Source: Bradysia coprophila
Lineage: Eukaryota; Arthropoda; Insecta; Diptera; Sciaridae
NCBI RefSeq assembly: GCF_014529535.1
Contig: NC_050735.1
Span: forward strand, 3,596,001 to 3,660,000
Reading direction: 5' to 3'
DNA: 64,000 nucleotides
How positions within the stretch are numbered: the stretch's first letter is position 1; each line of letters begins with the position of its first letter. Made by a program: the position numbers and the translations under genes. The notes under the pieces are model-generated. The model saw only the letters and a program-made list of their open reading frames with translations, did no database searches and was not told the origin of the DNA. Shown piece after piece: positions 1 to 12,967 of the stretch.

Positions 1-1272
1 AAGTATCCCTCAACCAACCCTCTGTACCAATAACCCTCACTTCCATTTTCCATAATTCCTCCTATTATAGATACGAAATTTACTATAGGTCTGCACATAG
101 AGGAAGACTACCTAGAGGAATTATGGGGTCCTAGTGCGCATATATTGTAATCATTGTAATACGAATAAATTTTATGCACATCCTAAGGTCTAGAAAACAG
201 GAACCAATTTGTGGTACATTTTGTTCGAATTATTGTAGATTTTTGTAAGATGTACATGTCCAAGTGATTTGTACAGTTTACTCATTTTATCTCGTCATTT
301 CTTGTAGAGGAAACGAGGAAGATATCACGCGAGCAAAGTTCCCGAATTTTACCATTGGCTGGCGTGCTATTTCCTTCTATTGGTCACCAGTAGCAAATAG
401 CATCTGTCCCAGTATTGGCTCGCGAAGTTTCCACCTCTTTCATAAATTACGTAACGCATTTTTAGTGCTGTAATCAAAATGAAATCTTAAGTTACTCGAG
501 AAATGTGCGGTCTGCAAAGTTGAGACTATTTTATCACGCTGATATACCCGCTAAATGGGGAAATAGAGCTTAATTTTAACTTTACATAGCTGGTATTTTA
601 CGAGTTATGTAGGATTAAATATTGATAACAGCACTGAAACAAAAAACTAAAATATGCGAGTGTGTGAAAACACCACTGGTTTCAGAGTGATTTGGTGAGG
701 AAACTTTCGTCCATTCATTTGAATCCTTGAAAGGACTGTGGACCTTGGGACCGTTTCTTTTTTCGAAGGCATTTCCATGATAATCATAGAAGTTTAAACT
801 TGTGTTCAAGCGAAATGCAAAGAGAAAAGGAGAGTTTTTCAAGGTCCCTAAACAACTGACATCCATTTTAAGTGGTGCATTCTGCATTTGAGTGCAAGCA
901 TTAAAAAAAGAAATTTCATGCAAAAAATTTCGCCACAAAAGGCTTTCACATGGTATTTAATTTAGTATTCCATGACCTGTCCCGAGGTGAACGAAATTTC
1001 GTTTGGAAATAGCTCAAAGGCGAAAGGTTTCTTCCAAGCGCAACCTTCATTGAAATTTATTTTATCTACTATTGGACCAAATTTCGAGCTATTTTGGTTA
1101 AAAGTTGTGTTACTCACAGGACAGGTGGTGGATAGCTTCATATTTATATCCGTCAGACAGATTCTGTCTTCAGTTACAATTTTTATTAATTTTTGTCATT
1201 TATTAGTTAACTTACTTATTAAAGTTAAAAGGAAAAATCTTATTGAGAACCCTAGACGAACTGCATAAATCA
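1..1272. other. Intergenic, nothing recognised
   Basis: AT-rich non-coding sequence. The open frames here are short and show no domain, codon bias or splice context that I can recognise. I see no RNA gene or clear repeat before the element that begins at 1281. Confidence 0.4.
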
Positions 1273-1280
1273 AGATTTTC

Positions 1281-2214
1281 CGAGGGGCAAACCACTCGAT
1301 TTGCAACTCATTTGCAACTCATTTGCAACTCTCTTTTTTCACGTGCAACTCTTTTTCTGTGCAACTCTTTTGCAACTTCGTATTTAACTTGTTTTCATCC
1401 AAAAAATGTAAAGAAAATCAACATTTGTTAAAAACAAAAAAAATGGAAAAACATTAAACGTTCCTAATAGAGATGCCTATGTAAAATGCCGACATCGATG
1501 TTCCTAAGGAGCGACAAAAATATTCAATGGACCCTATTAGGGTAAAATTTACAACGATTATCGGTAAATTATCGGCAAATCCCATTGATTTCAACGATGT
1601 GGAATGTAAAATCAATGGGCGGGCACTCAAATTCAATTTTTCTCATCTTGATTGTTCTATTTTTGTCAAAAACGGGCATATATTCAAGGCACTTCGAGCA
1701 TGAGCAATACTCTCAATAGAGCACTTAAAGTCGACAGTGTATCATATAAATTTTGGCACTGTAAAAAAATTTGGCAGGCTGACAGCTGTCACTCGAAATA
1801 CTTTTTCTTGAAGTGCGATTTGATCAAATAATTTTGCAGTGGTGAAAGAGAATGTTGAAAATAGTGTGCCCTCATCGAGCTCACTTAAATGAACTGGTTT
1901 ATTCCTAGTAAACTGGACTTTTACATACAAATTTTGACATATCAAGACTTGTTGAATAACTTTCTATTTTCTCTCTTTTATCGCTCTTTTAACACTTTAA
2001 TAAAGTTCAGTGAACAGTGTTCACTATTTGTGGTTCAAGTAATCGTTTGAATAACATTTATTATTTATTTCTTCCGCGTGCAACTCTTTTTTTATTCTCG
2101 AATGCAACTCTTTTGCAACTCATTTTGAGCGTGCCACTCCGGTGCAACTCTTTTTTTTTTCGCGTGCAACTCTTTGCAACTCATTTGCAACTCTTTTGAG
2201 TGGTTTGCCCCTCG
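1281..2214. mobile_element. hAT-like non-autonomous element with TGCAACTC arrays
   Basis: The terminal inverted repeat CGAGGGGCAAACCACTC is found at the left end and, inverted, at the right end. Flanking octamers are AGATTTTC (1273-1280) and AGATATTC (2215-2222), a 7/8 match that fits an aged 8-bp hAT-type duplication. Next to each end is an irregular array of TGCAACTC/TTGCAACTC, on the + strand at both ends (about 1300-1390 and 2078-2195). No transposase is visible. The middle holds a decayed copy of a dispersed small repeat (about 1695-1830) that recurs at 21.9, 27.6 and 47.1 kb. The element is inferred to be non-autonomous. Confidence 0.75.
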
Positions 2215-2222
2215 AGATATTC

Positions 2223-4203
2223 GTACTTAAATAATCCATACAATTTTATACATTCTGATTGACTTAATTATTTACTATTGAAGTCATTAGTAAACCATAA
2301 TAATAATTTCTCGGATATTTCATTACACGTGCCCTTCGACAATATTTAAAAAAAAAATCATCATTCATCACGCTTCCCTCTTAAAAAAGTTATTTGAGAG
2401 AAGTTTAATATACTTCTGAATTTTCACCGCGTTCCGTCTATAAATAAGGGCCTTTCATGACATCGTCAAACAAACGCAATGGACAAAAAACATATACATT
2501 ATTCTAATACATTATGTACATCACGGAATGTTTACCCATATATATGTGGTCTTACAACTCATAGATCCGTAACTATGTCACTTTATTATGGCGTCAATAT
2601 TGACTGCTTTTTGTACATCAGACTGACTGACGCTTTTATTAATTTAAGCTTTTTCAGAATGGTTATATTTAAGTGAATTTTTTTTTCTCTAGCATATTTG
2701 AAAGGTCATCAATGTTATTGCTATACAATACTGATATACGTAGAGAGAACTAAAAATAAAAACTTCATTTGATGTGGAGGAACAATGGGATGGTGAAAGC
2801 GATTGATTTTCAATAATGTGGGTGGGAATCTAGGAGGTCATTAATAAAATAAAGTGAATTTGAAACGATACATATATCATTCGGTAGTGAGTCTTCTGTT
2901 AGTTTCTGTTCTTGTTACAGCTTTTGCAAAATACAAATTTTTTGCCGTTTCACTGCAATTGTTTTTTTTTCTGTGTTCTATCCCGATATTTCGTACTGAG
3001 TCGACGCAGCCTTACTGACACTTTCCGAACACAAAATCTCCGCATTATATTACACATAACCAGGGTAAAAAAAGTGATTTTCTATTAGAATTCCTTTTTT
3101 TATAAATTTCAATTACCTGACGTTATAATATTGTAGGTTGATTTTAATCGAACTTAATTTTATAAAATAATTTATTTATCACGTGATAGATTTTTGCTTA
3201 CTTTGTACGAACTGTGATAAAGGAAACACTTCACACAAACATTTTTTTCGTGTATACTAACAACACGACATAGCACATATATCCTTTTTACTTTCGTCGG
3301 TGTGTGCTTTCACTTCAATAATATGGTGAACTAGAAACCGAACGTTATATTGTGTAGCACCACCAATGCCAGGTATGTAGCAGGCGCGAGTTTCACAAAC
3401 ATGAAATGACTGTGACACGAAGTGTATTGAGAAGGTAGTAGTTTAGCGAAGAAGAAAGTACATTGGAAAGTTTGCTGTTGACAACGCCACAATATGACAG
3501 ATTGTGATGTTGGTAGCAATGTAGAAAAGTATGGCAACATCAATTATTGGCATACTCTTCCACATTAATTCGGTCTATTGTAGTTGCCAGTCAATAAAAC
3601 GGGTACTGACAACGCACTCCGAGAACAGCAATAAATAAGAGGACTCCACGACACAGTAGTCTAAAAATTCCCATATAAATTCAGTTTTTTTATGTTGGTA
3701 TATGCCACTGTGTTCCATAAAAAAGAAGAGGCCAAATGACCGTTAATAAAATCTGGTCTTGTGCTGTGCCTGCCTTACTCGCTCCGATCGAATAGAAAAC
3801 TTAGGACAAGTGAACAAGTGCTAGAAAACTCGTTAAAGTACGACACAATATACTATTTAACGTCATTGCGCTCAGGATGTGAGATTGTCAACCCGAGGCG
3901 AAGCAGAGATTGAAAACGCATAGTATTCGAGAAATTCCGGTTTAGGCACAAGTTAGCAACAAGAATTTAGGTACGGCTCCGATTTTCTGCTCCTATAATA
4001 TGTCTCACATCTAACACACATTTTATAACTGGGCACGTATGATTCGAGGATAGTGAGACCTTTTACAAGTGTGTATTAGGGTGAAGCGTTTTGACGAAAG
4101 TATTTTGTTTTTTAAGGCCTGCGGGTAGGGTTCGATGCAGAATGGTCCTCTGATCACGAAAAACCGACTTTTTAATGTCAAAGCTATAGTGAGATTGGTT
4201 CTG
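2223..4203. other. Intergenic, nothing recognised
   Basis: Non-coding AT-rich DNA. A TATAAATA-like string near 2439 precedes a 65-codon open frame at 2479, but the frame resembles nothing I know, so I do not call a gene. No RNA gene was seen. Confidence 0.35.
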
Positions 4204-4456
4204 GCCAAGGTAAATATAGCGATGAGGTAATACCATTCAGACGCGCGGCCTAGCACATAAGTTCGATGCCAATGACATCTTTTTTTAAATGGTTGACTAC
4301 GATTTACTTGTATTTCACAAAAATATTTTCGCTTTCTCACAACAGATGACCCGACTTTCTATTCCATTTTTTGCTGTCAACGAAGGGATGTGCCACCGCA
4401 CATCTGATTCGGTTATATATATCATTACCTCCTCACTATAATTTACCTTGGTTCTG
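4204..4456. mobile_element. Small TIR repeat, CCAAGGTAAATATAG family, copy 1
   Basis: The ends are inverted: CCAAGGTAAATATAG on the left and its imperfect complement ending in TTTACCTTGG on the right. The interior shares blocks with 12408-12643, including 'cctagcacata', 'tttaaatggttgac' and 'catctgattcggttatat'. Flanking hexamers TTCTGG and TTCTGA may be an imperfect duplication. No coding capacity. It is a MITE-like dispersed repeat of unknown superfamily. Confidence 0.6.
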
Positions 4457-6860
4457 ACGACTGTGTGGAAAAAAATTTGCTAAGTGTATATGATAATTAC
4501 TTGTAGAGACCGTGGCTTCAATTTGGCATACTTTAAAATAAAAAAAATTGACTCACCGATGAAAAATCACAAAAAGTTCTCCCGACCATGAGTTTTTGAG
4601 AATTTTTCTGGATTTAAAGCTTTGTTAAATCTGTGACTGGAAATCAATATAGCCGTGTCGTAGCTCATTTTAAAAGAAATTTCAAGAGCTTTCAAATGAA
4701 TATAGACTCGACGTAAAGTTTTACCGGGTTACAGATTCATTGACCTTCTAGTCAGCAAAAAATGGTACGAGAAAAACCAGATTTTTTAATTTTTCACAGA
4801 AATTATGTAATAACGGTTTGAAATTGTTCTCAGTATCGCTGGCGTTAATAAATGTAAATTTACCATCTACACTTCACACCTCATAAATTCAAAATTTAAA
4901 AAAATCCCAAAACTACGAAATTCCGCCCTGGATTCCACAAAATCTCTGTGCTACGATTTTCCAGCGAAAATTTTATGCGCACGCATGACCATGTATTCTG
5001 AGTGTTAACGAAAATCGTAAAGGAACAAGAAACTCTTCGCATACAACTGATTTATCGTCCGTTTCATGCATTCATTCCATGAAATCATGCTTGAAACCCT
5101 GGTTTCAACCACCACCAACACGATTACAGCCGAGCAGCAAAACAGTTCAGTATAACCAAGTGGCTGGTTCGTCAATCTGCCCAATTTGACGTCAAAACTA
5201 ATATAAAATTTTGTATTTCCATACCACAAAATATCTCCCAACGAGCAATACAAGAGAAAGAAGAAAAAAATAACAAACTATACAGCAGAATATTTTACAT
5301 AATCGGTTTTACACACGTTATAGAAAGGAATTTTACCGCAATCATTATATTTTCTTTAGTTTCGATTAGAATAATAATTTCGAAGAAAATTCTTTGTACC
5401 CATTTAAAGGTTCAACGAATTAATCATTTTGTGTTGCATCGAGTGGAAGTGGTGGTACAATTTCGTTTTAATAACATTCGGACAATAAAAAGAATCGAGA
5501 GACGTAAATTTATTATGAAGTGTGTTGTGTGTTGTATATAGCAAAGTGATACGAAAGTCATGTCGTCGAAGAAAATGGAACTTTCAATGGACTTGGGAAA
5601 TTGGAAGCTCTTTTTCTCGAAACTTGTTTCGTTCTTTATTTGATGATTGCAAAACGGAAACTAATAAAATCGAATATCTAACTGGCTGAAGTGAGATTTT
5701 AATTATTTTGTTAAATAAATCGGTGTGTGATATAATACAGAGCCAACACAAAAAACGGAAGTAGAATGCGATCAGTAGGAGTGACTAAATTCTTTTCATT
5801 GAATACTGACAACGTCCTGGCTACAGAACTAATGAAATGTGAAAGTTAGTGCCATGAATCGACGATATTCCAATCTCTATTGTCTTGCCGAGCCAATGGA
5901 ATAATCATTTTTCAACACTAATTTGTTGGATGTCATCAGTTTCGAGAAAATGGTACGTAACATTCATTATGAAACACGACCACTTCATGCATAATAATGC
6001 ATAGGATAGGATATAATATACCCCATTATGTGGCCAATTGAGAATAATTTTATTAAATTGTGTGATGTGCATTAGTTGCCATTCATCGATTAACGTTTAG
6101 CTTATCCTGCTTACGAGAGTATAATAAATTAATTTACAATGGCAATAAAGTTGACCCTTTTGGTGGTACGGTCACACACACACTCACACACACCCACCCA
6201 CCAAGAGTGCAGGAAAATGATGTGACGAGAATAGATAATTTTAAAGAAAAGCATAAACTAAAAAACATTTGACGGCATGCAAGCGGAGGCACTCATGGGA
6301 AATTTTCGTACCAGTTCGTGTCGTTGAATTTTCTCTGTTGGTTCATCTCAGTTTCTTTGAAGAAAAACATCTTTTGAATAATTTATAAAGGGAAGGTGTG
6401 CCTACATTAAACTATCCAAGTGTGTTTGTATATCTAGATCAAAGACTTGCGTTTTGCATGTAGTTTTTAATGAAGAACATACCTCCCTGATTCGAAGGAC
6501 AATATTTGCTTCAAAAGATTTCAAACGAAATGTGTGCAACTCTACTAAATTGCAATGAGAAACAGCAACAGATTTACAGTATTTACAGCAGTTACCAGCA
6601 ATTGTCCAAATGCAAGCTTTCGTTTTAAATAAAACCTTTTAAATGCTACGAACTTTCTTACAAACATAAACTATTTTTTTTACCTTGTTAAAAGTTTTTA
6701 TTATTTACATAAACTAACCTTTGCTGATATGCTATTAGACCTATTCAAAAGCACCTAGTTCTCAATACTGTCTTTCCAGATTCCGGGAGCCACAAAGATT
6801 GCAAATTTAACAAGTGAATTTATTGTAAAGCGTCCGAACAGTTTGATTGACTGACTAAAA
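4457..6860. other. Intergenic or possible tipE 5' region
   Basis: AT-rich sequence without a supportable coding exon. It lies upstream of tipE and could hold untranslated first exons or promoter, but none can be placed from sequence alone. A CA-rich microsatellite lies at about 6174-6200. Confidence 0.35.
6174..6200. repeat. CA-rich microsatellite
   Basis: A short imperfect (CA)n run interrupted by CT and CCA units. Confidence 0.7.
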
Positions 6861-6864
6861 TTAA

Positions 6865-7262
6865 GAGGTTCCGAGCCTACGCTGAAATTGTAGTCTACAT
6901 TTCTGCATTTCGAAATTTTTGATCGCTGATATCTTTTTACAAGAGCCCTTTTTAAAAAATGTACGACCACATTTTCGAGTAAAAATATGTCAGCTTTGAA
7001 TAAAAAATAAAATTGTCTGTGAAAGTTCCATGTGCTTTGAGAAAAGTGTACCTTTGATGCAAATTTGGGGCATCGGTACAGTTTTCTCAAAGCACATGGA
7101 ACTTTCACAGACAATTTTATTTTTTATTCAAAGCTGACATATTTTTACTCGAAAATGTGGTCGTACATTTTTCAAAAAGGGCTCTCGTAATAAAATATCA
7201 GCGATCAAAAATTTCGAAACGCAGAAATGTAGGCTACAATTTCAGCGTAGGCTTGGAACCTC
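6865..7262. mobile_element. TTAA-flanked foldback MITE
   Basis: A 398-bp element that is almost wholly one long inverted repeat. The left arm begins GAGGTTCC and the right arm ends GGAACCTC, with a short central spacer near 7050-7078. TTAA lies on both sides (6861-6864 and 7263-7266), the target duplication used by piggyBac- and Kolobok-type transposases. No protein is encoded. A degenerate relative may lie at about 9060-9215, sharing a 'catttttcaaaaagg' block and nearby sequence. Open frames here are palindrome artefacts. Confidence 0.85.
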
Positions 7263-7266
7263 TTAA

Positions 7267-10238
7267 TGACAGTAGCACACTACTTACTATTCTTTCCAAA
7301 TTCTACAATTCTAGCACTCCTCCTCAATTTGAATAATCTTAAAATCTTACTCCCCCCAATTGTACCTAATCTTCAGCCTTTCCCTAAAAAAATTATTTTC
7401 TCGTTCAGAACCAATATTTCAATGTACAGGGCTAACACGCTGATTGTACATAAAATTCCAATCGCTTTCTATTCCAAATTCTATTTGTTTGCTAATTGCA
7501 ATCGTTTTCCAACTCATATCGTATGCCTGTTGGTTTTCCAGATTCCGGAATCAGTGACTAAGCACACTAATTGAGAAGATTTATGCACTAATGTCACAAA
7601 AAGACATTTCCCAAACAATAATTTTTCGGTGCATGAATATCCCTCAATTATGCTTCTTGATTACGAGATCATCCAAATTGTATAATCTAACATTTAAAGC
7701 TTAAGAGTCAATTCGCCAAAACTTCAACCAAGTTGTATGAAACATGAAAACAAGCCATCAGCGATTTTCGGCGGGTACACAGTAATCGATTCAGGTGATC
7801 CTTCTGAGTCATTTGCAACAAAAAAAAATCCTCGAAATAATTATGTTTTCACGCCAGAAATCATGAAAAAATGTACTGCGCGAGGGTGACCAAAATTGTT
7901 TTTGTTGCATATCACCAAGAATACGTAACGCATTTATCTGAAATTATGGTCATTGGTAGAGGTGTTGACGCCGCATAAGCTGACCTTTAAAACGTTTCGA
8001 AATTTTTCGTGTATGTGGTGCAGTAGCTATTTTAGGGGAAAAAAATTCCAACTTTTGCAGAGTGTTTTCAAAAAGTTACAACGATAGACTTCGAAGATAT
8101 GGGTGGCGTTGGGTAGGTAGTGACCTCTACTATCCATGACACCATGAACCTACCGCGGCACGACTTTCGTTGAGCTTCAATTTTGATTGAAGTATACTAA
8201 CACAAAAATTCTCTATAATTCCACTTTTCTTCGCGTCTATTTCAATTTTTCTGACGTATGTGACAATTTTAAATCAGGGCTGCAGTTACTGGCACCTTAC
8301 GCTTCGGGAAATTTCGTTTAGGGCCTATAAAATTTGAAACAAAACCAACTGATTCAATTGTGTCACATGTTCCTCGGGTATCTCCAGACTTCCTAGTATG
8401 GCCAGTGCGGCACTGTATCAAGTGTTTACTAGCATATTAGAATCATATTTTGTACTTTAGCCACTTACCGGAAGGATTTGGAAAATTTTCACAAATGTAC
8501 GAATACGAAAAATTCGACATATTTCCGAGCAGCGAACCCAAACTTTTTCTCTTTTTTTATCTTCAAAAAATATTTTATTTTTCTTTAAGTTTTAGGATAA
8601 GAAGAAAAAATCCGACCCCACATGATTTGCCTAGCCTACAATTTCAGATAGGATTACCCTTTCACAGATGGCACATACATTTTCATTATTATCTATTGAT
8701 CGAAGTATAGGTGTAATTAACACAAAATCTTAAGCTTTATTGACTTCCCTTCTGCTGTTATAAGAAAGCAGTCATAGTAGGTACATTAACATTTAATTTT
8801 TGCCATCACCATCGTTTAACGAATTTAATCTTTTAGAGAAGATATTTGTCCAGGAGTCTAAGGCTTATCACTTTGTTTTTAATTGTACCTTCTCCACATC
8901 GCGTTATCTATTCGATATTACTGATGACTATTAATTGACTCTCATTACTAAGTGAGTCATTACACTATTCTGTCATTATTCCCAACTGATGGACAGTAAA
9001 TTGTTCTGATGTAATTACTTTCCCCCATTTTTTTAATATCTAAGAACAATGGTAGCCAACATTTTGTGCAGTTCCGAACGTTCACTTTTGGCTCAAGGCT
9101 ATTGCAAACAATTCTATTTTTATTGAAAGCTAACCAATTTGTGGTCAGGATTGTGGTTTAACATTTTTCAAAAAGGATTGTTGTAAAACGTTATCAGCAA
9201 ATAACAACTGAAGACAATAATTTAGTAGTATTGATTGTTCTACAGAGAATTGAAATAATTTCTATCGAAATCCACTTAATCGAGCGAAGGGCAATTAACG
9301 TGCACCCACTAAAAAAAATCATTTTTAATTTCTTCTGCTTTGGGAACACTTAAATGAAATTAGAAAACTTTATTATTCTATAAATATAAAAGCTTTCATT
9401 ATGAGGCCACGTCCGTGTAAAAAATAATGAAAATATCAAATCGTTTAGTTTCTATGACTGTGGAGTTATAATTACTTGAACACAATAAGTATATAGTGAG
9501 GACTCAAATGTTGTTGTGGCGTAAGGTCATAACTTATTTTTAAAAAAATATTTTTTATTTTTACCATCAATTCTACTATTGTTTCATAGGGAAAAGGTTA
9601 AAGTTAGCCATAGTAATTTCAAAATTCCAAATAGGAAAATAAAGGCGGACGGAAACAACAGATTAAAGTTTGAAGTGCCCTCCTTATTCAATATCAACAT
9701 CAATATTATTATGTCCATGTGTAACGTATACACTTAAATCCAATAATCCATCGATGATAGCTGTCCTACTGAATGAATTTTTCATCATTGCAAAGTATGT
9801 TGATTGGTGAACCTCACTTATAAACTCAGAAGTTTGTGACGAAGAATTTATTGATTCAAAAATGTGTCCCTAAAGTGGTTAAGTTTTTCCCCCATCTCCA
9901 ACTTAAACCTTCTACACTGGAAAGTGGTTTTTAACAATCTTACTAGCCTCGTGGGATACACTGTTAAAGAACAAGAGAACGTTAAGGGAAGAACGGTTTA
10001 TTTTAGTTATTCCAATAGAAGGTGGCCTGATTAAAGTGATGCATATGGTCAGGCCCGACTTGGATATGCCCAAATGTCTTTACAATTATTTGTTTGAGGG
10101 ATGGGTTTTCCATTATTTTTTTTTAAATAAAAGCGGCTTTAAGAAGGCAATGCGGTCCTGCATACGATATCTTTTTTAGAACTCTGCATTAGCGTCATAA
10201 ATGTTCCGTTCTAACTGTTTTGTATCGTCTTTTTTTAG
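7267..10238. other. Intergenic or tipE 5' intron
   Basis: No coding exon is supportable. A splice acceptor (T-run followed by AG at 10237-10238) ends this stretch, so at least part is probably an intron in the tipE 5' UTR. A faint copy of the 6865-7262 MITE may lie at 9060-9215. Confidence 0.4.
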
Positions 10239-10399
10239 GAGAATCAACGGTGAAAGAAAGTCTTCGGAAACCATGCTAGACTATGCAGCGTGTTCCAATA
10301 GCCGATGAAACAGATTTCTACCAGCCATAAGATTCAACGCTGTTCGAAAAAACGTAGAGCGATTAAGCGGCGCATTATCAACCTGAACTTAAGCATAAA
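10237..10399 (+). other. tipE: tipE 5' UTR exon start (splice acceptor)
   Basis: A pyrimidine run ending in AG at 10237-10238 precedes about 160 nt of leader before the tipE ATG. I infer that the coding exon begins at 10239 and that the promoter lies further upstream. Confidence 0.5.
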
Positions 10400-12967
10400 A
10401 TGGCTGATGAGCCGGAACAGCTTCGAACATTAAAACAAAAAGCCTTATTCTATACCACAGCGTTTTTCGTTCTGCTTGGAACCTTTAGCTTATTTGCATT
10501 TTTATTCCTGGTACCATTTGTAATTGATCCTGCCTTCACCACAATTTTCATGCAATTTGACACAAATGCTGCTTTCTGTGTGACTGTTGAAACCGAACAT
10601 TTCAAAGGAGCTTCAAATTGCTCCTGGACCAGTTGTAGAGAAGGATGCACAAAGGAAGTGTACGAATGCACACAGATCCGCGTGAATTACAAAGTGTTTA
10701 AACCGTCGAATTCTAGCAACGAAACTGTAGATAGTAACATTATAGATGAAATTAGTGCTATGGAGCCAAGAGACAAAGTTCGGGTTGAACGAGGAATCAT
10801 ACCCGATTATGAATATTCGGACAACTTGATTCCTGAAAGGGATTCGGAAAAATCAATTGAAGGCGTTAAGTTTATGGATTATTCCGAAGAATCAGACCCG
10901 ACGTTGACTGGGAATGATTCATGGTTCTTTACCGGCGCAAGGCTATTTCCGAACGTCAAAGGTTGTGGTTATCCGCCCATGCTAAATTGCAGCATATGGG
11001 CGAAGAAATACAAGGAAATTGGTTCGAATTTCTCGTGCTATTATTCGAAAGTTGATCCCGGTCTTGTGATAAGTGACCTGGATATGTGGCAAAATTCGCT
11101 CAATCTGGTCCTTGCAATGGCCATTCCAATACCATCATTTATCATTTCCATCATATACTTGACCTTTGCCTACTTTAAAATCTATAACGAAGACGAAGAG
11201 AAGGCACCGCTCGACAAAAATGCCGAAGAAATTGACGGCGAAAATCTGGAAAATGAAACGGACGAAGTGATATCTCCGAATGGGCCGATTGGTTCGGGAC
11301 CGTTAACACCGAATTCGGATCTAGCATCATTTGGACACCAGTTGAAGGTCAAAATGGCTGATGAAATGTCCAGGGATAGTTTGGATGGTGGTCTGTTATC
11401 GAATTCGATTTCGCTTCAAGGGTAAGATTTCCAGTTTTATTATTATGTTTAAGACGAATCAACACAGCGTGTGCAAAAATGATATATTTCGATGATAGCT
11501 TTGTATCCCGGTCCTTCCTACAAAAGGTTGAACCATCGTATCAAAATGTGTTGGCTTCGAGTAAAGATAATGAATTGTCGTGGTGGTATAACTTACTATG
11601 TGAAAATGCAATAGTGGGCACAAATTCCGAGTTTTCTCGTAGTGTGTTTATCAGTGTTTGTGTGTTTATCAGAGTGCCAACACTTCTGGACACAAAACGA
11701 TGGTTCCACTTTTTCCAGAAAGGACGCGGATATGCAGTCAGCATCGAAAATATATAATTTTTTTTCGCACAAATTTAGGCTACAATTTAGCGTTGTGTCG
11801 ATTCGTCTCAAGTCGCTAGATGTTTTATAAGGATTTTGTAGAACTATTCAAAGGAAAGTCATATACAGTACAGACGCCATGACGTCTGTGAATAGCCTAT
11901 GAATTGTAAAATTTATTACAGGGAAAAGTTTTTAACGTAGGGTTTTAGAATCTACAATGTAGATAGATTTTGTATTTTATCAGTGCTGCTAACAAGTTTA
12001 ATAGTGTCGATTCCGCTTGGACTCAAACCTATTGTTCTGCTAATCCACTCTCGCACAAGAGGACTTTCAAAATTGGTGCAAATAACTTGACAGCTTTGCA
12101 CGAAAGAATCATAGCTTAAAGTATGTGAAACAATGTTTGACTGGAACACAGGTTGAATAAAGAAACTACCCACCGCTCTAACATTCCCCTAGAACTAAGA
12201 TTTACGGACTCTTTCAAATAGGTTACAGGAACAAAGTCATCAAAATGTTAGGTACTGTGATGTTAACGAAAAGTCAAAATGGCTTACCATAATGTTTGTG
12301 TGTAAATCTGTTCCTCGTAGAATTGGCCCGAACGTGGAGTGCGCCGAGAATATTTGAGAACTCAATTTCTCGAATGAAATATCTGCGCTTCAACGACTTA
12401 GATCAAACCAAGGTAAATATATGGGCTGAGGTGAGGCCTAGCACAATAGCTCGATGCTAATGGCAACTTTTTTTTTTAAATGGTTGACTTTGATTTACTT
12501 ATGTTTCACAAAATGTTGTGCCTATCACAAAACAGATGGCCCAGGTTTGTAAGCAATTTTGTGATTTTAAATAAAAGGGAGAGATAGCGTTTATAGCGAT
12601 CTTTCGTGCCACTGCTCATCTGATTCGGTTATATCTACCTTGGACCAAACCAATAGTTGAAGATCACTTTTTCACACAGTAGTAGCTACATTAGTATTAA
12701 TGGTTAGTTATCGAATCTAGTACTTGATTTGGTAGAATTATTTTCGACAAATTGAAATGAAATCTCTTACTTCATTTGTTTTACTATGTATTTTGCTATA
12801 AAAAGACGACGTTTGCTTGAATATTCTTATTTGCGGCGTCTGACCCTAGAATAGTCCATTCGTAACATTTTTCTTTTATCAATAATCTTACTATTTGTTG
12901 TAGAAATCTGAGTAAAACAATGACAACCAGTATATCAACACCACCTGGTCCAATTGCTGCCGTCTAA
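10400..12967 (+). CDS. tipE: TipE, sodium-channel auxiliary subunit
   Basis: Two-pass membrane protein that in flies associates with the Para voltage-gated sodium channel and raises its current (family knowledge). Coding exons are 10400-11421 and 12904-12967, joined in phase (GG|A) to give 361 aa. Without the second exon the reading would stop right after the donor. Residues 15-42 form the first membrane segment, and about 236-259 the second, containing the conserved block IPIPSFIIS. Between them is an extracellular loop with Cys pairs (CSWTSCREGC) and N-glycosylation sites. The C-terminal tail is acidic, and the last exon encodes a Ser/Thr-Pro end (STPPGPIAAV) that I recall as typical of fly TipE. 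The upstream acceptor at 10237-10238 suggests a 5' UTR intron. AATAAA at 12986-12991 is a possible early poly(A) signal. Confidence 0.93.
11422..12903 (+). other. tipE: tipE last intron (1.48 kb)
   Basis: GTAAGA donor at 11422 and TTGTTGTAG acceptor ending at 12903. It contains the second copy of the CCAAGGTAAATATA repeat (12408-12643). Open frames inside are not exons. Confidence 0.85.
12408..12643. mobile_element. Small TIR repeat, CCAAGGTAAATATA family, copy 2
   Basis: Starts CCAAGGTAAATATA and ends ATCTACCTTGG, with internal blocks matching 4204-4456. It is inserted in the tipE intron. Flanks ATCAAA and ACCAAA may be an eroded duplication. No coding capacity. Confidence 0.6.

Noticed and set aside
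2435..2676. TATAAATA followed by a 65-codon frame as a small gene
   Set aside because: No signal peptide, domain, codon preference or poly(A) context. One TATA-like string is expected by chance in such AT-rich DNA.
7000..7110. 119-codon frame on - around 6755-7114
   Set aside because: It spans one arm of a TTAA foldback MITE. The open frame follows from palindrome composition.
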